Of a DNA stretch of 13,087 nt, positions 6,844-13,087 are shown one piece after another. A program made the translations under genes and the position numbers. Position 1 is the first letter of the stretch; each line of letters starts with the position of its first letter. Source of the stretch: Hyphomicrobiales bacterium (GTDB lineage: Bacteria; Pseudomonadota; Alphaproteobacteria; Rhizobiales; Kaistiaceae); contig JAFKJZ010000164.1 in NCBI GenBank assembly GCA_017305815.1, positions 1 through 13,087 of the forward strand, read 5' to 3'. The notes beneath the pieces are model-generated. The model made no database searches and was not told where the DNA came from. It was given only the letters and a program-made list of their open reading frames with translations.

Positions 6844-7860
6844 TCAGTTGGAAGCTTGCGCCTCGGTCACGAACTTGGTGGTGACGTAGCCGCTATAGTC
6901 CGGGAGCACGGCCGGGATCTTGCCCTGCTCCTTGAGGAAGGCCGAGGCGTCGGCGATCGCCTTCACCGTGCCGCCGCCGAGCAGGTCTGCCGAAGCCTGC
7001 TCTTCCAGCAGCGGGAAGTGGTAACCCTTGAGCAGGGCCGGGACTTCCTCGACCTTGGCGCCGGTCAGGCGGGCAATCTTGGCGGCCTGTTCGGACTTGG
7101 CGTCCCAGGCTTCCGGCTTGGCGCGGAAGTCGGCATAAGACTGGCCGGTCACCTTGACGAAGGCCTTGACCGCTTCCGGATGGGCGTCGGCGAATTCCTT
7201 GCGGACGATCCAGGCGTCGAAGGTCGGCGCGCCGAAAGTCGCGACCTGGGCCGAGTCGGTCAGGACCTTGCCGTTTTCCTTGATCTTGCCGAGCGCCGGA
7301 TCCCAGACATAGGCCGCGTCGATGTCGCCGCGCTCCCAGGCGGCGGCGATCTCCGGCGGCCGCAGGTTCAGGATCTCGACCGACTTCGGATCGATGTTCC
7401 AGTGCTTCAGCGCGGCGAGCAGGCTGTAATGGGTCGTCGAGACGAAGGGCACGGCGATCTTCTTGCCGACGAGGTCCTTCGGTTCGCTGATCTTGGCGCC
7501 GTCGCGCACGACCAGCGCCTCGGATTCGCCGATCAGGCCGACGACGAAGATCGTCTCGATCGGCAGTTCGCGGCTGGCGGCGGCGGCGAGCGGGCTGGAG
7601 CCGACATAGCCGATGTCGACGGCGCCGGAAGCGATGGCGGCGATCACGTCGGCGCCGGAATCGAATTTCTTCCAGTCGATCCTGGCGTTGGCGGCCTTTT
7701 CATACAGGCCGTCGGCCTGCGGGACCTTCGAGGGCTCGACGACGGTCTGGTAGCCGATGGTGAGCTTGGTCTCGTCGGCGCGGGCGGTGGCGCCGGCGGC
7801 GAAGGTCAGGCCGATCGCGGCGGCGGTGGCGACGAAGGTGCGGCGGGTGATGCGTGACAT
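6844..7860 (-). CDS. tauA: Taurine-binding periplasmic protein TauA
   Basis: This 338-residue protein starts at an ATG with an AGGA ribosome binding site. It has a cleavable signal (about residues 1-28, ATARA|DE) carrying a twin-arginine pair in TRRTFVA, so Tat export is possible. The mature part follows E. coli TauA closely in order and wording as I recall it: 'VEPSKVPQADG', 'IDWKKFDSGADV', 'VGSSPLAAAAS', 'GESEALVVRDG', 'KKIAVPFVSTTHYSLLAALKHW', 'AAWERGDIDAAYVWDPAL', 'GAPTFDAWIVRKEF', 'FLKEQGKIPAV'. These point to taurine rather than general alkanesulfonates. It would capture taurine in the periplasm and hand it to TauBC. The gene follows a 148-base leader that contains a small upstream ORF. 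No tauD, tpa or xsc gene is next to it. Confidence 0.95.
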   Translation of the reverse strand: MSRITRRTFVATAAAIGLTFAAGATARADETKLTIGYQTVVEPSKVPQADGLYEKAANARIDWKKFDSGADVIAAIASGAVDIGYVGSSPLAAAASRELPIETIFVVGLIGESEALVVRDGAKISEPKDLVGKKIAVPFVSTTHYSLLAALKHWNIDPKSVEILNLRPPEIAAAWERGDIDAAYVWDPALGKIKENGKVLTDSAQVATFGAPTFDAWIVRKEFADAHPEAVKAFVKVTGQSYADFRAKPEAWDAKSEQAAKIARLTGAKVEEVPALLKGYHFPLLEEQASADLLGGGTVKAIADASAFLKEQGKIPAVLPDYSGYVTTKFVTEAQASN

Positions 7861-7954
7861 GGTTCTGTCCTGAAATGTTCGCGCAGATAGCCGTTCGCGG
7901 AACGGGAGCGCGGGAGAAGCTGGGATTCTGGAAGGATGCCGCTGCGGGCGCGGC

Positions 7955-7970
7955 GTCGCCCTCAGGCGAC
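7955..7970 (-). promoter_or_regulatory. Tetraloop hairpin in tauA leader
   Basis: GTCGCC (7955-7960) and GGCGAC (7965-7970) pair perfectly around a four-base loop. The stem starts 18 bases after the uORF stop codon. A neighbouring stem, CGACC with GGTCG, lies between it and the uORF and would be covered by a ribosome halted near the end of the uORF. This geometry fits a leader-peptide switch, but pairing energy was not calculated. Confidence 0.4.
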
Positions 7971-7987
7971 CTCGACCATGGGGTCGG

Positions 7988-8008
7988 TCAACAGAGCCGG
8001 GTTGTCAT
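7988..8008 (-). CDS. Upstream ORF, putative leader peptide MTTRLC
   Basis: A six-codon ORF, ATG ACA ACC CGG CTC TGT TGA, gives MTTRLC. It is preceded by a strong ribosome binding site, AAGGGAGA, 6 bases before the ATG, better than that of tauA itself. Its last sense codon is Cys. It sits 127 bases upstream of the tauA start in the same transcript, with hairpins between the two. Cysteine codons in short leader ORFs before sulfur genes are known from actinobacteria, where ribosome behaviour at those codons senses cysteine supply. The same logic is inferred here; nothing in the sequence proves translation. It could be a chance ORF, but the ribosome binding site and the terminal Cys before a sulfonate operon make that less likely. 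Confidence 0.55.
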   Translation of the reverse strand: MTTRLC

Positions 8009-8121
8009 GACGCGTCTCCCTTGGGGCTTAGCCGTTGTTGGCGCGGGGCAAGCCGATCCTGAAATCGCCGCGGCGGTCGATCATCCGACCTTGCCTTCAG
8101 ACTAGGCAATGACGGCTTAGG

Positions 8122-8150
8122 CGATAAAGGAAGTCGTTTTTAATTTTGAA
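8122..8150 (-). promoter_or_regulatory. Candidate tau operon promoter in AT-rich patch
   Basis: Minus-strand TTCAAA (8145-8150), a 16-17 base spacer and TTTATC or TTATCG (8122-8128) lie in a clear AT-rich island. The -10 box is a poor sigma70 match, as often seen where an activator is needed, for example a CysB/Cbl-like LysR regulator in sulfonate operons. No regulator gene is nearby. The exact boxes are a guess; the position upstream of the uORF is sensible. Confidence 0.3.
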
Positions 8151-8230
8151 CTAGGTCGTGGTCGTTCGTTGCGCGTTTTCCGTGTCGCGCGGTCATGGGC
8201 TCACCCAGCGGAAAGCCGGCGGCAAGCGGA

Positions 8231-8265
8231 CAAAGAAAAAGGGAGGCCGCTGGTGCGGCCTCCCT
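8231..8265 (-). terminator. Rho-independent terminator of gcd
   Basis: On the minus strand a perfect 10-base stem (GGGAGGCCGC, ACCA loop, GCGGCCTCCC; 8241-8250 with 8255-8264) is followed directly by TTTTTCTTTG. An extra A-T pair closes the base. It begins 28 bases after the gcd stop. It separates gcd from the tau operon. Confidence 0.93.
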
Positions 8266-8292
8266 CGGGTCTGGTTCGCCTCGTGTGGCGGC

Positions 8293-10770
8293 TCAGTTCG
8301 CCTTCGGCAGGGCGTAGGCGACGATGTAGTCGCCGCGGTCCGGCGACTGGCGGGCGCCGCCGGCCGAGATGACGACGAAATGGCGGCCGCTTTCCGGCGA
8401 CACATAGGTCATCGGCGTCGCCTGGGCGCCGACCGGCAGGCGGCCCTTCCAGAGCTCCTGGCCGGTCTTGCTGTCGAGCGCGCGCAGGTAATAGTCCTGC
8501 GTGCCGGCGTAGAAGACGAGGCCGCCGGCCGTCGTCGTCGGGCCGCCGAGCGAGGGCATGCCGATCGGGATCGGCAGGCGGGTCTTCATGCCGAGCGGGC
8601 CGGTATCCTCCAGCGTGCCGGCCGGGACCTGCCAGGCGACCTGGCGGGTGTTCAGGTCGATGCCGGTGATCGTGCCATAGGGCGGCTGGTGGCAGGGAAC
8701 GCCGAGCGGCGACATGAAGCCGTTCTTCAGCGCGCCATAGGGCGTGCCCTTCTGCGTGCCGAGGCCGTCATGCGCCGCCGACGGACCGTAATTGTCGGCG
8801 ACCTCGCGCTGCAGCAGCTCGACGAACTGCGGCATGCGGATGTCGTTGACGACGAGCAGGCCGTTCGCCTCGTCGATCGAGGCGCTGCCCCAGTTCATGC
8901 CGCCATAGTAGCCCGGGAAGATCAGCGAGCGGGTGGTGCCGGGCGGGGTGAACTCGCCCTCGTAGCGCATCTTCTTGAAGGCGATGCGGCAGAAGAGCTG
9001 GTCGAGCGGCGTCGCGCCCCACATCCGCGCCTCGGTGAAGGGCTCGGTGCCGATCGAGGGCATGCCGACCGAATAGGGCTGGGTCGGGGAGAGGAAGTCC
9101 TCCTTTACGCCGCCGGTCTGCGGCACCGGCTTCTCCTGCACCTCGGCGATCGGCTTGCCGTCGCGCCGGTCGAGCAGGAAGATCTGGCCGCGCTTGGTGA
9201 CCTGGACCAGCGCCGGGGTGGTGCCGCCCTTGCCGTCCGGCAGGTCGTAGAGCGCCGGCTGCGAGGGAACGTCATAGTCCCAGAGCTCGTGGTGCACGGT
9301 CTGGAACTTCCAGCGCTCGCGGCCGGTCGCCATGTCGAGGGCGACGACCGAGGCCGTGTATTCCTCCGCCGCCTTGGAGCGGTGCGCGCCGAAGAAGTCG
9401 GGCGTGGCGTTGCCGGTCGGCAGGTAGACCAGGCCGAGCGCCTCGTCATAGCTCGGCGTCGACCAGACGTTCGGCGTGCCGCGCGTGTAGGTCTCGCCCT
9501 CGGGCGGCAGCTTGGTGATGTTCGGATTGCCGAGATCCCAGGCCCAGGCGAGTTCGCCGGTGCGGGCGTTGAAGGCGCGGACGGCGCCGGAGGGCTCGCC
9601 GGTCTCGACATTGTCCCAGACCCAGCCGCCGACCAGGATCAGGTCGCGCATGACGGTCGGGGCCGACGTCTGGAAGTAGAAGCCGGCCTTGACGTCGCCC
9701 ATGCCGTTCTTGAGGTCGACGGTGCCGTTGTTGCCGAAGCCCGAGCAGGGCTCGCCGGTCTTGGCGTCGATCTGGATCAGGCGGGCGTCGATCGTCGTCA
9801 TGACGATGCGGCCGCCGCAATTGTCGGCGACGGGAGCCGGCGCCGGCGCGGCGGGCGCTTCGGCTGCGGGAGCTGCCGCTGTCTCGGTGCCGTCCGCCGG
9901 CGCCGGGGTGGTTTCGGTCGCGGCCGGGGCGGGGGCCGGAGCCTCTACTGCGGCGACGGCCGTCGGCTCATAATAGCTGACGCCGCGGCAACGCTGCCAG
10001 ACCGGCGACTTCGCCTGCGGGTCGAATTTCCAGCGCACCTCGCCGGTCTCGGCGTTCAGCGCGTGGACGATGTTGTGTGGCGAGCAGGTGTAGAGCGTGT
10101 CGCCGATCTGCAGCGGCGTGTTCTGGTCTTCCGAGCCCGAGACGGCCGGATCGCCGGTCTGGAAGGTCCAGGCGACCTTCAGATCCCTGACGTTGTCGCG
10201 GTTGATCTGGTCGATCGGCGCATAGCGCGTGCCGTGCGGCGTGCGGCCATAGTGGCGCCATTCTGTGGCGCTCATCGCCGCCGGCGGAACGGCCGGCGTC
10301 GAGGTGGCCGAGGTGACGTCGTTGCGGACGACGCCATGCGGCTGGAAGGCGTAGAAGGCGGTCGCGCCGAGCGCGACGATCAGCGCCAGCGCGCCGAGGA
10401 GCGCCGGGGCCGAGCTGCTCCTGCGGGCCGGGAAGGCCGGCACCAGCAAAAGCGCGATCACGGCGAGCACGGCCGGGGCGACCAGGCGCGGCACCAGCGG
10501 CCAGAAGTCGAGACCGACCTCCCAGAGCGCCCAGGCCAGCGTGGCGAGCAGGATGACGATGTAGAGCCATGCCGCGACGGGGCGGCGCAGGACATAGAGA
10601 ACGCCGACGATGAAGAGGCCGATGCCGGCCAGCGCGTAGTACCAGGAGCCGCCGAGCAGGATCAGCTGGACGCCGGGAACGGCGAGCCCAACTCCGATGA
10701 GCGCGACGATGATTCCAAAGAGGACGAGCAACCAACCGCCTATGCCTAGCGGAGCTCTCGAGCTGGCCAT
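8293..10770 (-). CDS. gcd: Membrane-bound PQQ-dependent glucose dehydrogenase
   Basis: This 825-residue enzyme oxidises D-glucose to glucono-1,5-lactone in the periplasm and passes electrons to ubiquinone. Five membrane helices fill the N-terminus (about 11-40, 42-61, 66-84, 97-113, 121-141). The eight-bladed PQQ propeller starts near 168 (WRHYGRTPHGTRYAPIDQIN) and runs to the end (GDYIVAYALP), as in E. coli Gcd (796 residues). 'QRCRGVSYY' (259-267) and 'HHELWDYDVPSQP' (493-505) are family hallmarks; Asp498 aligns with the proposed catalytic Asp466 of E. coli, and Lys526 with Lys493. Residues about 271-317 form a Pro/Ala-rich insertion longer than usual. The ATG has a strong GAGGTG ribosome binding site, and the gene has its own promoter and terminator. 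A related membrane quinate dehydrogenase is the main alternative. No PQQ synthesis genes are in the window. Confidence 0.92.
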   Translation of the reverse strand: MASSRAPLGIGGWLLVLFGIIVALIGVGLAVPGVQLILLGGSWYYALAGIGLFIVGVLYVLRRPVAAWLYIVILLATLAWALWEVGLDFWPLVPRLVAPAVLAVIALLLVPAFPARRSSSAPALLGALALIVALGATAFYAFQPHGVVRNDVTSATSTPAVPPAAMSATEWRHYGRTPHGTRYAPIDQINRDNVRDLKVAWTFQTGDPAVSGSEDQNTPLQIGDTLYTCSPHNIVHALNAETGEVRWKFDPQAKSPVWQRCRGVSYYEPTAVAAVEAPAPAPAATETTPAPADGTETAAAPAAEAPAAPAPAPVADNCGGRIVMTTIDARLIQIDAKTGEPCSGFGNNGTVDLKNGMGDVKAGFYFQTSAPTVMRDLILVGGWVWDNVETGEPSGAVRAFNARTGELAWAWDLGNPNITKLPPEGETYTRGTPNVWSTPSYDEALGLVYLPTGNATPDFFGAHRSKAAEEYTASVVALDMATGRERWKFQTVHHELWDYDVPSQPALYDLPDGKGGTTPALVQVTKRGQIFLLDRRDGKPIAEVQEKPVPQTGGVKEDFLSPTQPYSVGMPSIGTEPFTEARMWGATPLDQLFCRIAFKKMRYEGEFTPPGTTRSLIFPGYYGGMNWGSASIDEANGLLVVNDIRMPQFVELLQREVADNYGPSAAHDGLGTQKGTPYGALKNGFMSPLGVPCHQPPYGTITGIDLNTRQVAWQVPAGTLEDTGPLGMKTRLPIPIGMPSLGGPTTTAGGLVFYAGTQDYYLRALDSKTGQELWKGRLPVGAQATPMTYVSPESGRHFVVISAGGARQSPDRGDYIVAYALPKAN

Positions 10771-10873
10771 TTTTCACCTCGGTATGGGGCGTCGCGGCCC
10801 GGGGGGAAGGCGGCGCCGAGTTTGCGATTGAGCCAAGAAGGCCGACCACGCCAATGCGCGCCTGGCGGCGCGC

Positions 10874-10890
10874 GGGCTCAACGGGAGCCC
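10874..10890. promoter_or_regulatory. Inverted repeat at gcd transcript start, possible operator
   Basis: GGGCTC (10874-10879) and GAGCCC (10885-10890) form a perfect 6-base inverted repeat with a 5-base centre. It begins about 6-7 bases after the -10 box, so it covers roughly +1 to +17. It may be a repressor site, or a 5' hairpin that protects the gcd mRNA. Confidence 0.4.
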
Positions 10891-10896
10891 GAAATT

Positions 10897-10925
10897 AGTA
10901 TAAGTGCCTATCCATTATGACGCAA
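10897..10925 (-). promoter_or_regulatory. Sigma70-type promoter of gcd
   Basis: On the minus strand, TTGCGT (10920-10925) and TATACT (10897-10902) are separated by exactly 17 bases. The -10 box matches 5 of 6 consensus bases and the -35 box 3 of 6. The AT-rich surroundings stand out from the GC-rich flanks. Transcription would start near 10889-10890. Confidence 0.65.
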
Positions 10926-10959
10926 CGCGCCGGCCTTGACCGCCATCGAACGGCTGCAA

Positions 10960-10997
10960 TCGCGGCCGGCGCGATAGGATTCGCGCGCCGGCCGCGA
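10960..10997. repeat. 14-base inverted repeat upstream of gcd promoter
   Basis: The arms 10960-10973 and 10984-10997 are perfect reverse complements around a 10-base loop. Neither strand has a U-run after it. It lies 123 bases after the hydrolase stop codon and may serve as its transcript end. The inner arm can also pair with 10926-10935, giving an alternative fold. Confidence 0.5.
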
Positions 10998-11119
10998 CGT
11001 CATTTTGATATCCGGCGCTTCGCGAAACCGGGCAGGATGACCGGATCGGCCGCGCGAGCGGGCGCGCAGGCAGCCGAATCAGCTCGGCTCTCTGCGGTCG
11101 GGTAATGGCGTTGCGGAAA

Positions 11120-11665
11120 TCAGGCGGCGGCGCGGATCGGCTGGCGGCCCAGCTGCGAGGCGAGTCGGAACCCCGCCGGCCAATGGCCGTGCCCGCTCTC
11201 CGGGTTGACGTGGCCGGCATGGCCGAGATCGACCAGCTCGGAGCCCCAGCGCGCCGCAAACAGCCGGCCGCGTTCGACCGAGATGTACGGGTCGTTGCGG
11301 CTCAGCGCCAGGATCGAAGGGAATGGCAGGCGCGACAGCGGCACGTCGCCGAAATCGGCCAGCGGATGGTCGGGGGCGAGACTGTCGACGTCGGCCGGCG
11401 CCACCAGCAGCGCGCCGGCGATGTTGTTGCGCGGATAGCGCTTGGCATAGGCCGCGACGAGCACGGCGCCGAGGCTGTGGGCCACCAGGATCGGCTGCCG
11501 GGTCCGGCGGATGGCGGCGTCGAGGCGGGAAAGCCAGGCCTCCAGCTTCGGGGAATGCCAGTCGTCCTGCTCGACGATGCGCGCATCGGCGTCGACATCC
11601 AGCCAGCGGCGCTGCCAGTGGCCGGCACCGGATCCCTGCCAGCCGGGAATGATCAGACGGGACAT
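11120..11665 (-). CDS. RBBP9/YdeN-type serine hydrolase
   Basis: This 181-residue alpha/beta hydrolase has no signal peptide, so it is cytoplasmic. The nucleophile elbow is AHSLG with Ser64, the acid is Asp125 in SRNDPY, and the base is His152 in 'AGHVNPESGHGHWP'. The opening 'IIPGWQGSGAGHWQRRW' is the standard start of the family (Pfam Ser_hydrolase, formerly DUF1234-like proteins such as YdeN and human RBBP9). Length is normal for this family. Members hydrolyse small ester model substrates; natural substrates are mostly unknown. The ATG has only a weak GAGAG ribosome binding site. The gene stands alone between the transglycosylase and gcd, with sizeable gaps on both sides. Confidence 0.88.
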   Translation of the reverse strand: MSRLIIPGWQGSGAGHWQRRWLDVDADARIVEQDDWHSPKLEAWLSRLDAAIRRTRQPILVAHSLGAVLVAAYAKRYPRNNIAGALLVAPADVDSLAPDHPLADFGDVPLSRLPFPSILALSRNDPYISVERGRLFAARWGSELVDLGHAGHVNPESGHGHWPAGFRLASQLGRQPIRAAA

Positions 11666-11904
11666 GACGGCTCTCTGTCAGTTCAGGATGCCGTCAGGAT
11701 AGGGGAAGGGGCGGATCGATCGAAGGAATGAGGGTCCAAGCTTTCCGGCGATGCCGGATTATCTTCCCTCGGATCGCGCAATGCTTGGAAGTGCAACCGC
11801 CGGGCGGGGCTGGAAGCCTCGTCGCCGGAAATCGTCGACTAATCCGAGGCTTGCGGCCATCGGTCCCTGGAGGCGGCCGGGCATCGCCGCCCGGCCGATC
11901 GTTG
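11666..11904. other. Intergenic region between transglycosylase and hydrolase
   Basis: This 239-base gap has no supported gene. It holds the stem 11874-11897 behind the transglycosylase. It also has an 8-base inverted repeat, AAGCCTCG (11814-11821) with CGAGGCTT (11845-11852). A GATAAT on the minus strand (11758-11763) could be a -10 box for the hydrolase, but I find no matching -35 box. Confidence 0.35.
11874..11897 (-). terminator. Stem-loop after transglycosylase gene, no U-tract
   Basis: A 9-base perfect stem (11874-11882 with 11889-11897, core GGCCGGGC) with a 6-base loop starts 7 bases after the stop codon. It is well placed for a transcript end, but CCTCCAGG rather than a U-run follows. 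It may work as a stabiliser or as a non-canonical terminator. Confidence 0.45.
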
Positions 11905-13087
11905 TCAGGTGCCGGCGCGCAGGCGCTGCAGCAGCGCGGCGTCGGGATAGGAATCGGCCGGCATGCCGAGGTCGATCTGCATCGCCTTGACTGCCGCGCG
12001 GGTGCCGGCGCCGATCATGCCGTCGACCTTGCCGACGTCATGGCCGCGCTTGGCGAGCAGCCGCTGCAGCTCGATGACTTCCTTGTAGGGGAGCTGCTTG
12101 GCATCGCTGCCGCGACCGACCGGCGGCGCGCCGGCGAGCCTCGTCGCGAAGTAGGCGGCCGTCGTCGCATAGATGAACGACTGGTTCCATTCGAGATAGA
12201 CCCTGTAGTTCTGGTATGCGAGGAAAGCCGGACCGTTGCGGCCCATCGGCAGCAGCAGCGAAGCCTTGTAGTCGGTGTCGGGAAGCTTCGAGCCCGGCGC
12301 GACGGTGACGCCCATCTTCTTCCAGGTCGAGACCGGATGCTGGATCTGCAGGTCGGCCTGCGACCAGTCGAGGTTCTCCGGCAGCCGCACCTCGGTCAGC
12401 CAGGGCTGGTCGCGCTGCCAGCCCTCGTGCACGAGCAGGTTGGCGGCGGAGGCGAGGACGTCGGGCACGCTCTTGATCAGGTCGCGGCGGCCGTCGCCGT
12501 CATAGTCGACGGCGAAATCGCGGTAATGCGTCGCCAGGAACTGCACCTGGCCGAGTTCGCCGGCCCAGGGGCCCTTCATCTCGGCCGCCGTCAGGTCGCC
12601 GCGGTCGATCACCGTCAGCGCCGCCATCAGCTGGTCGTGGAAGAGCTGCGGACGGCGGCAGTCATAGGCCAGCGTCGCCAGCGAGCGCAGCGTCGGCATG
12701 TTGCCGAGATTGGCGCCGAAATCGGTCTCGAGGCCCCAGAAGCCGACGAGGACCGCGGCCGGCACGCCGTAGTCCTTCTCGATCCGGTCGAACAGCTTGG
12801 CGTTCTGCTTGATCAGCTGCGCGCCCTTCTGCAGCCGGTACTTGGCGACCATGCGGTCGGAGAATTCGAGGAAGCTCTGCGAGAAGACGTTCTGCGCGCG
12901 ATCCTTGGCGATGACGTCGGGCGCGTAGGCCAGTCCGTCGAGCGCGCCGATCGCCTTAGCCGAAATGCCGTTCTGGGCGGCTTCCTTGCGGAAACCGTCG
13001 AGCCAGGCGGGGAAGCCGGATGCGTCGTTGCAGGAAGCGGCGAGGGCGGGGGCGGCCGAAAGGGCCAAAGCGAGGAATGTCGCGAGC
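11905..13087 (-). CDS. MltB-type lytic murein transglycosylase, N-terminus cut off
   Basis: The visible part is about 393 residues; the reading frame stays open to the window edge, so the start codon is outside. The first visible residues (LATFLALALSAAPALA, cut before ASCND) are the end of a signal peptide without a lipobox Cys, so only a few residues are missing. The SLT_2 (MltB) catalytic domain follows, with the catalytic Glu in 'GFWGLETDFG' (codon 12727-12729), 'GPWAGELGQVQF', and the Asp-rich 'VDYDGDGRRDL'. The last 60 or so residues are a PG_binding_1 domain (LQRLLAKRGHDVGKVDGMIGAGTRAAVKAMQ). The enzyme cleaves peptidoglycan between MurNAc and GlcNAc, leaving 1,6-anhydroMurNAc, in the periplasm. 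An internal TTG at 13068 is not the start, because it would split the signal peptide. Confidence 0.93.
   Translation of the reverse strand, partial: LATFLALALSAAPALAASCNDASGFPAWLDGFRKEAAQNGISAKAIGALDGLAYAPDVIAKDRAQNVFSQSFLEFSDRMVAKYRLQKGAQLIKQNAKLFDRIEKDYGVPAAVLVGFWGLETDFGANLGNMPTLRSLATLAYDCRRPQLFHDQLMAALTVIDRGDLTAAEMKGPWAGELGQVQFLATHYRDFAVDYDGDGRRDLIKSVPDVLASAANLLVHEGWQRDQPWLTEVRLPENLDWSQADLQIQHPVSTWKKMGVTVAPGSKLPDTDYKASLLLPMGRNGPAFLAYQNYRVYLEWNQSFIYATTAAYFATRLAGAPPVGRGSDAKQLPYKEVIELQRLLAKRGHDVGKVDGMIGAGTRAAVKAMQIDLGMPADSYPDAALLQRLRAGT

Larger units (their letters stand above)
7861..8230 (-). promoter_or_regulatory. Leader and promoter region of the tau operon
   Basis: The region between the gcd terminator and tauA has no long gene. 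On the minus strand, in order, it holds: an AT-rich patch (about 8122-8153), unusual in this GC-rich DNA and the likely promoter or activator site; the uORF MTTRLC; a stem CGACC/GGTCG right after the uORF; a 6-base stem with a TGAG loop (7955-7970); and a 6-base stem CCGTTC-CGC-GAACGG (7891-7905) about 30 bases before the tauA ATG. No U-run follows these stems, so any control would act on translation, RNA stability or Rho rather than by simple intrinsic termination. Confidence 0.5.
10771..11119 (-). promoter_or_regulatory. Upstream region of gcd
   Basis: This 349-base gap between the hydrolase gene and gcd has no convincing gene on either strand. It contains the gcd promoter (10897-10925), an inverted repeat at the expected transcript start (10874-10890), and, just upstream of the -35 box, three copies of the GC-rich word CGCGCCGGCC or its complement (10926-10935, 10964-10973, 10984-10993). 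The 5' untranslated region of gcd would be about 120 bases. Confidence 0.6.

Noticed and set aside
8158..10749. 863-codon open frame on the plus strand across gcd
   Set aside because: It is antisense to a clear PQQ dehydrogenase and rich in Arg, Ala, Gly and Asp, as expected of a GC-rich shadow frame. No domain is recognisable.
10917..11105. Small plus-strand ORF in the gcd upstream region
   Set aside because: It overlaps the gcd promoter and GC-rich repeats, and has no ribosome binding site or recognisable sequence.
13066..13068. TTG as start of the transglycosylase
   Set aside because: The frame remains open to the window edge and the residues upstream extend the signal peptide, so the true start lies outside.
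1..13087. CRISPR arrays, tRNA or rRNA genes, insertion sequences, phage or toxin-antitoxin genes
   Set aside because: I looked on both strands and found no repeat-spacer pattern, RNA-gene signature, transposase or small toxin-like pair.

Overview
This is a GC-rich window in which every recognisable gene is on the minus strand. Protein similarity (close to proteobacterial TauA, Gcd and MltB), GC-rich codon use and a long 'CTGAGGAG / CGTCTCGAAG' palindromic repeat all suggest an alphaproteobacterium, most likely of the Hyphomicrobiales (Rhizobiales). The genus cannot be fixed from the sequence. Nothing points to a phage, plasmid, CRISPR array, insertion sequence or RNA gene.

Read in the direction of transcription (right to left), the layout is as follows. 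(1) At 13087-11905 lies a secreted MltB-type lytic murein transglycosylase with a C-terminal peptidoglycan-binding domain; its N-terminus is cut off by the window edge. (2) At 11665-11120 is a small RBBP9/YdeN-type serine hydrolase. (3) At 10770-8293 is a membrane-bound PQQ-dependent glucose dehydrogenase (Gcd). It has a good sigma70-type promoter at 10897-10925, an inverted repeat at the expected transcript start, and a textbook rho-independent terminator at 8231-8265. (4) At 8160-4997 is a taurine uptake operon, tauA-tauB-tauC. Its leader carries a six-codon upstream ORF, MTTRLC, with a strong ribosome binding site and hairpins behind it. Two hairpins lie between tauA and tauB, and tauB and tauC overlap by ATGA. 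(5) At 4939-3467 is a patatin-like phospholipase lipoprotein, 57 bases after tauC. (6) At 3257-250 is a lemA / DUF2207 membrane protein pair followed by a DoxX-family membrane protein. (7) A 125-base palindromic repeat (75-199) closes the left end, after doxX.

Functionally the window covers cell-envelope work (MltB, LemA/DUF2207, patatin lipoprotein, DoxX), periplasmic sugar oxidation feeding the quinone pool (Gcd), and scavenging of organosulfonate sulfur, carbon or nitrogen (TauABC). No tauD or other taurine-degrading gene lies next to the transporter, so taurine must be broken down by genes elsewhere.

Most of the window is ordinary chromosomal backbone. The most interesting item is the putative cysteine-ended leader peptide in front of tauA, a possible translation-coupled sulfur sensor. 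Next come the paired hairpins between tauA and tauB, the unusually long Pro/Ala-rich insertion in Gcd, the promoter-overlapping inverted repeat of gcd, and the large palindromic repeat. No clearly new multi-gene system was found.
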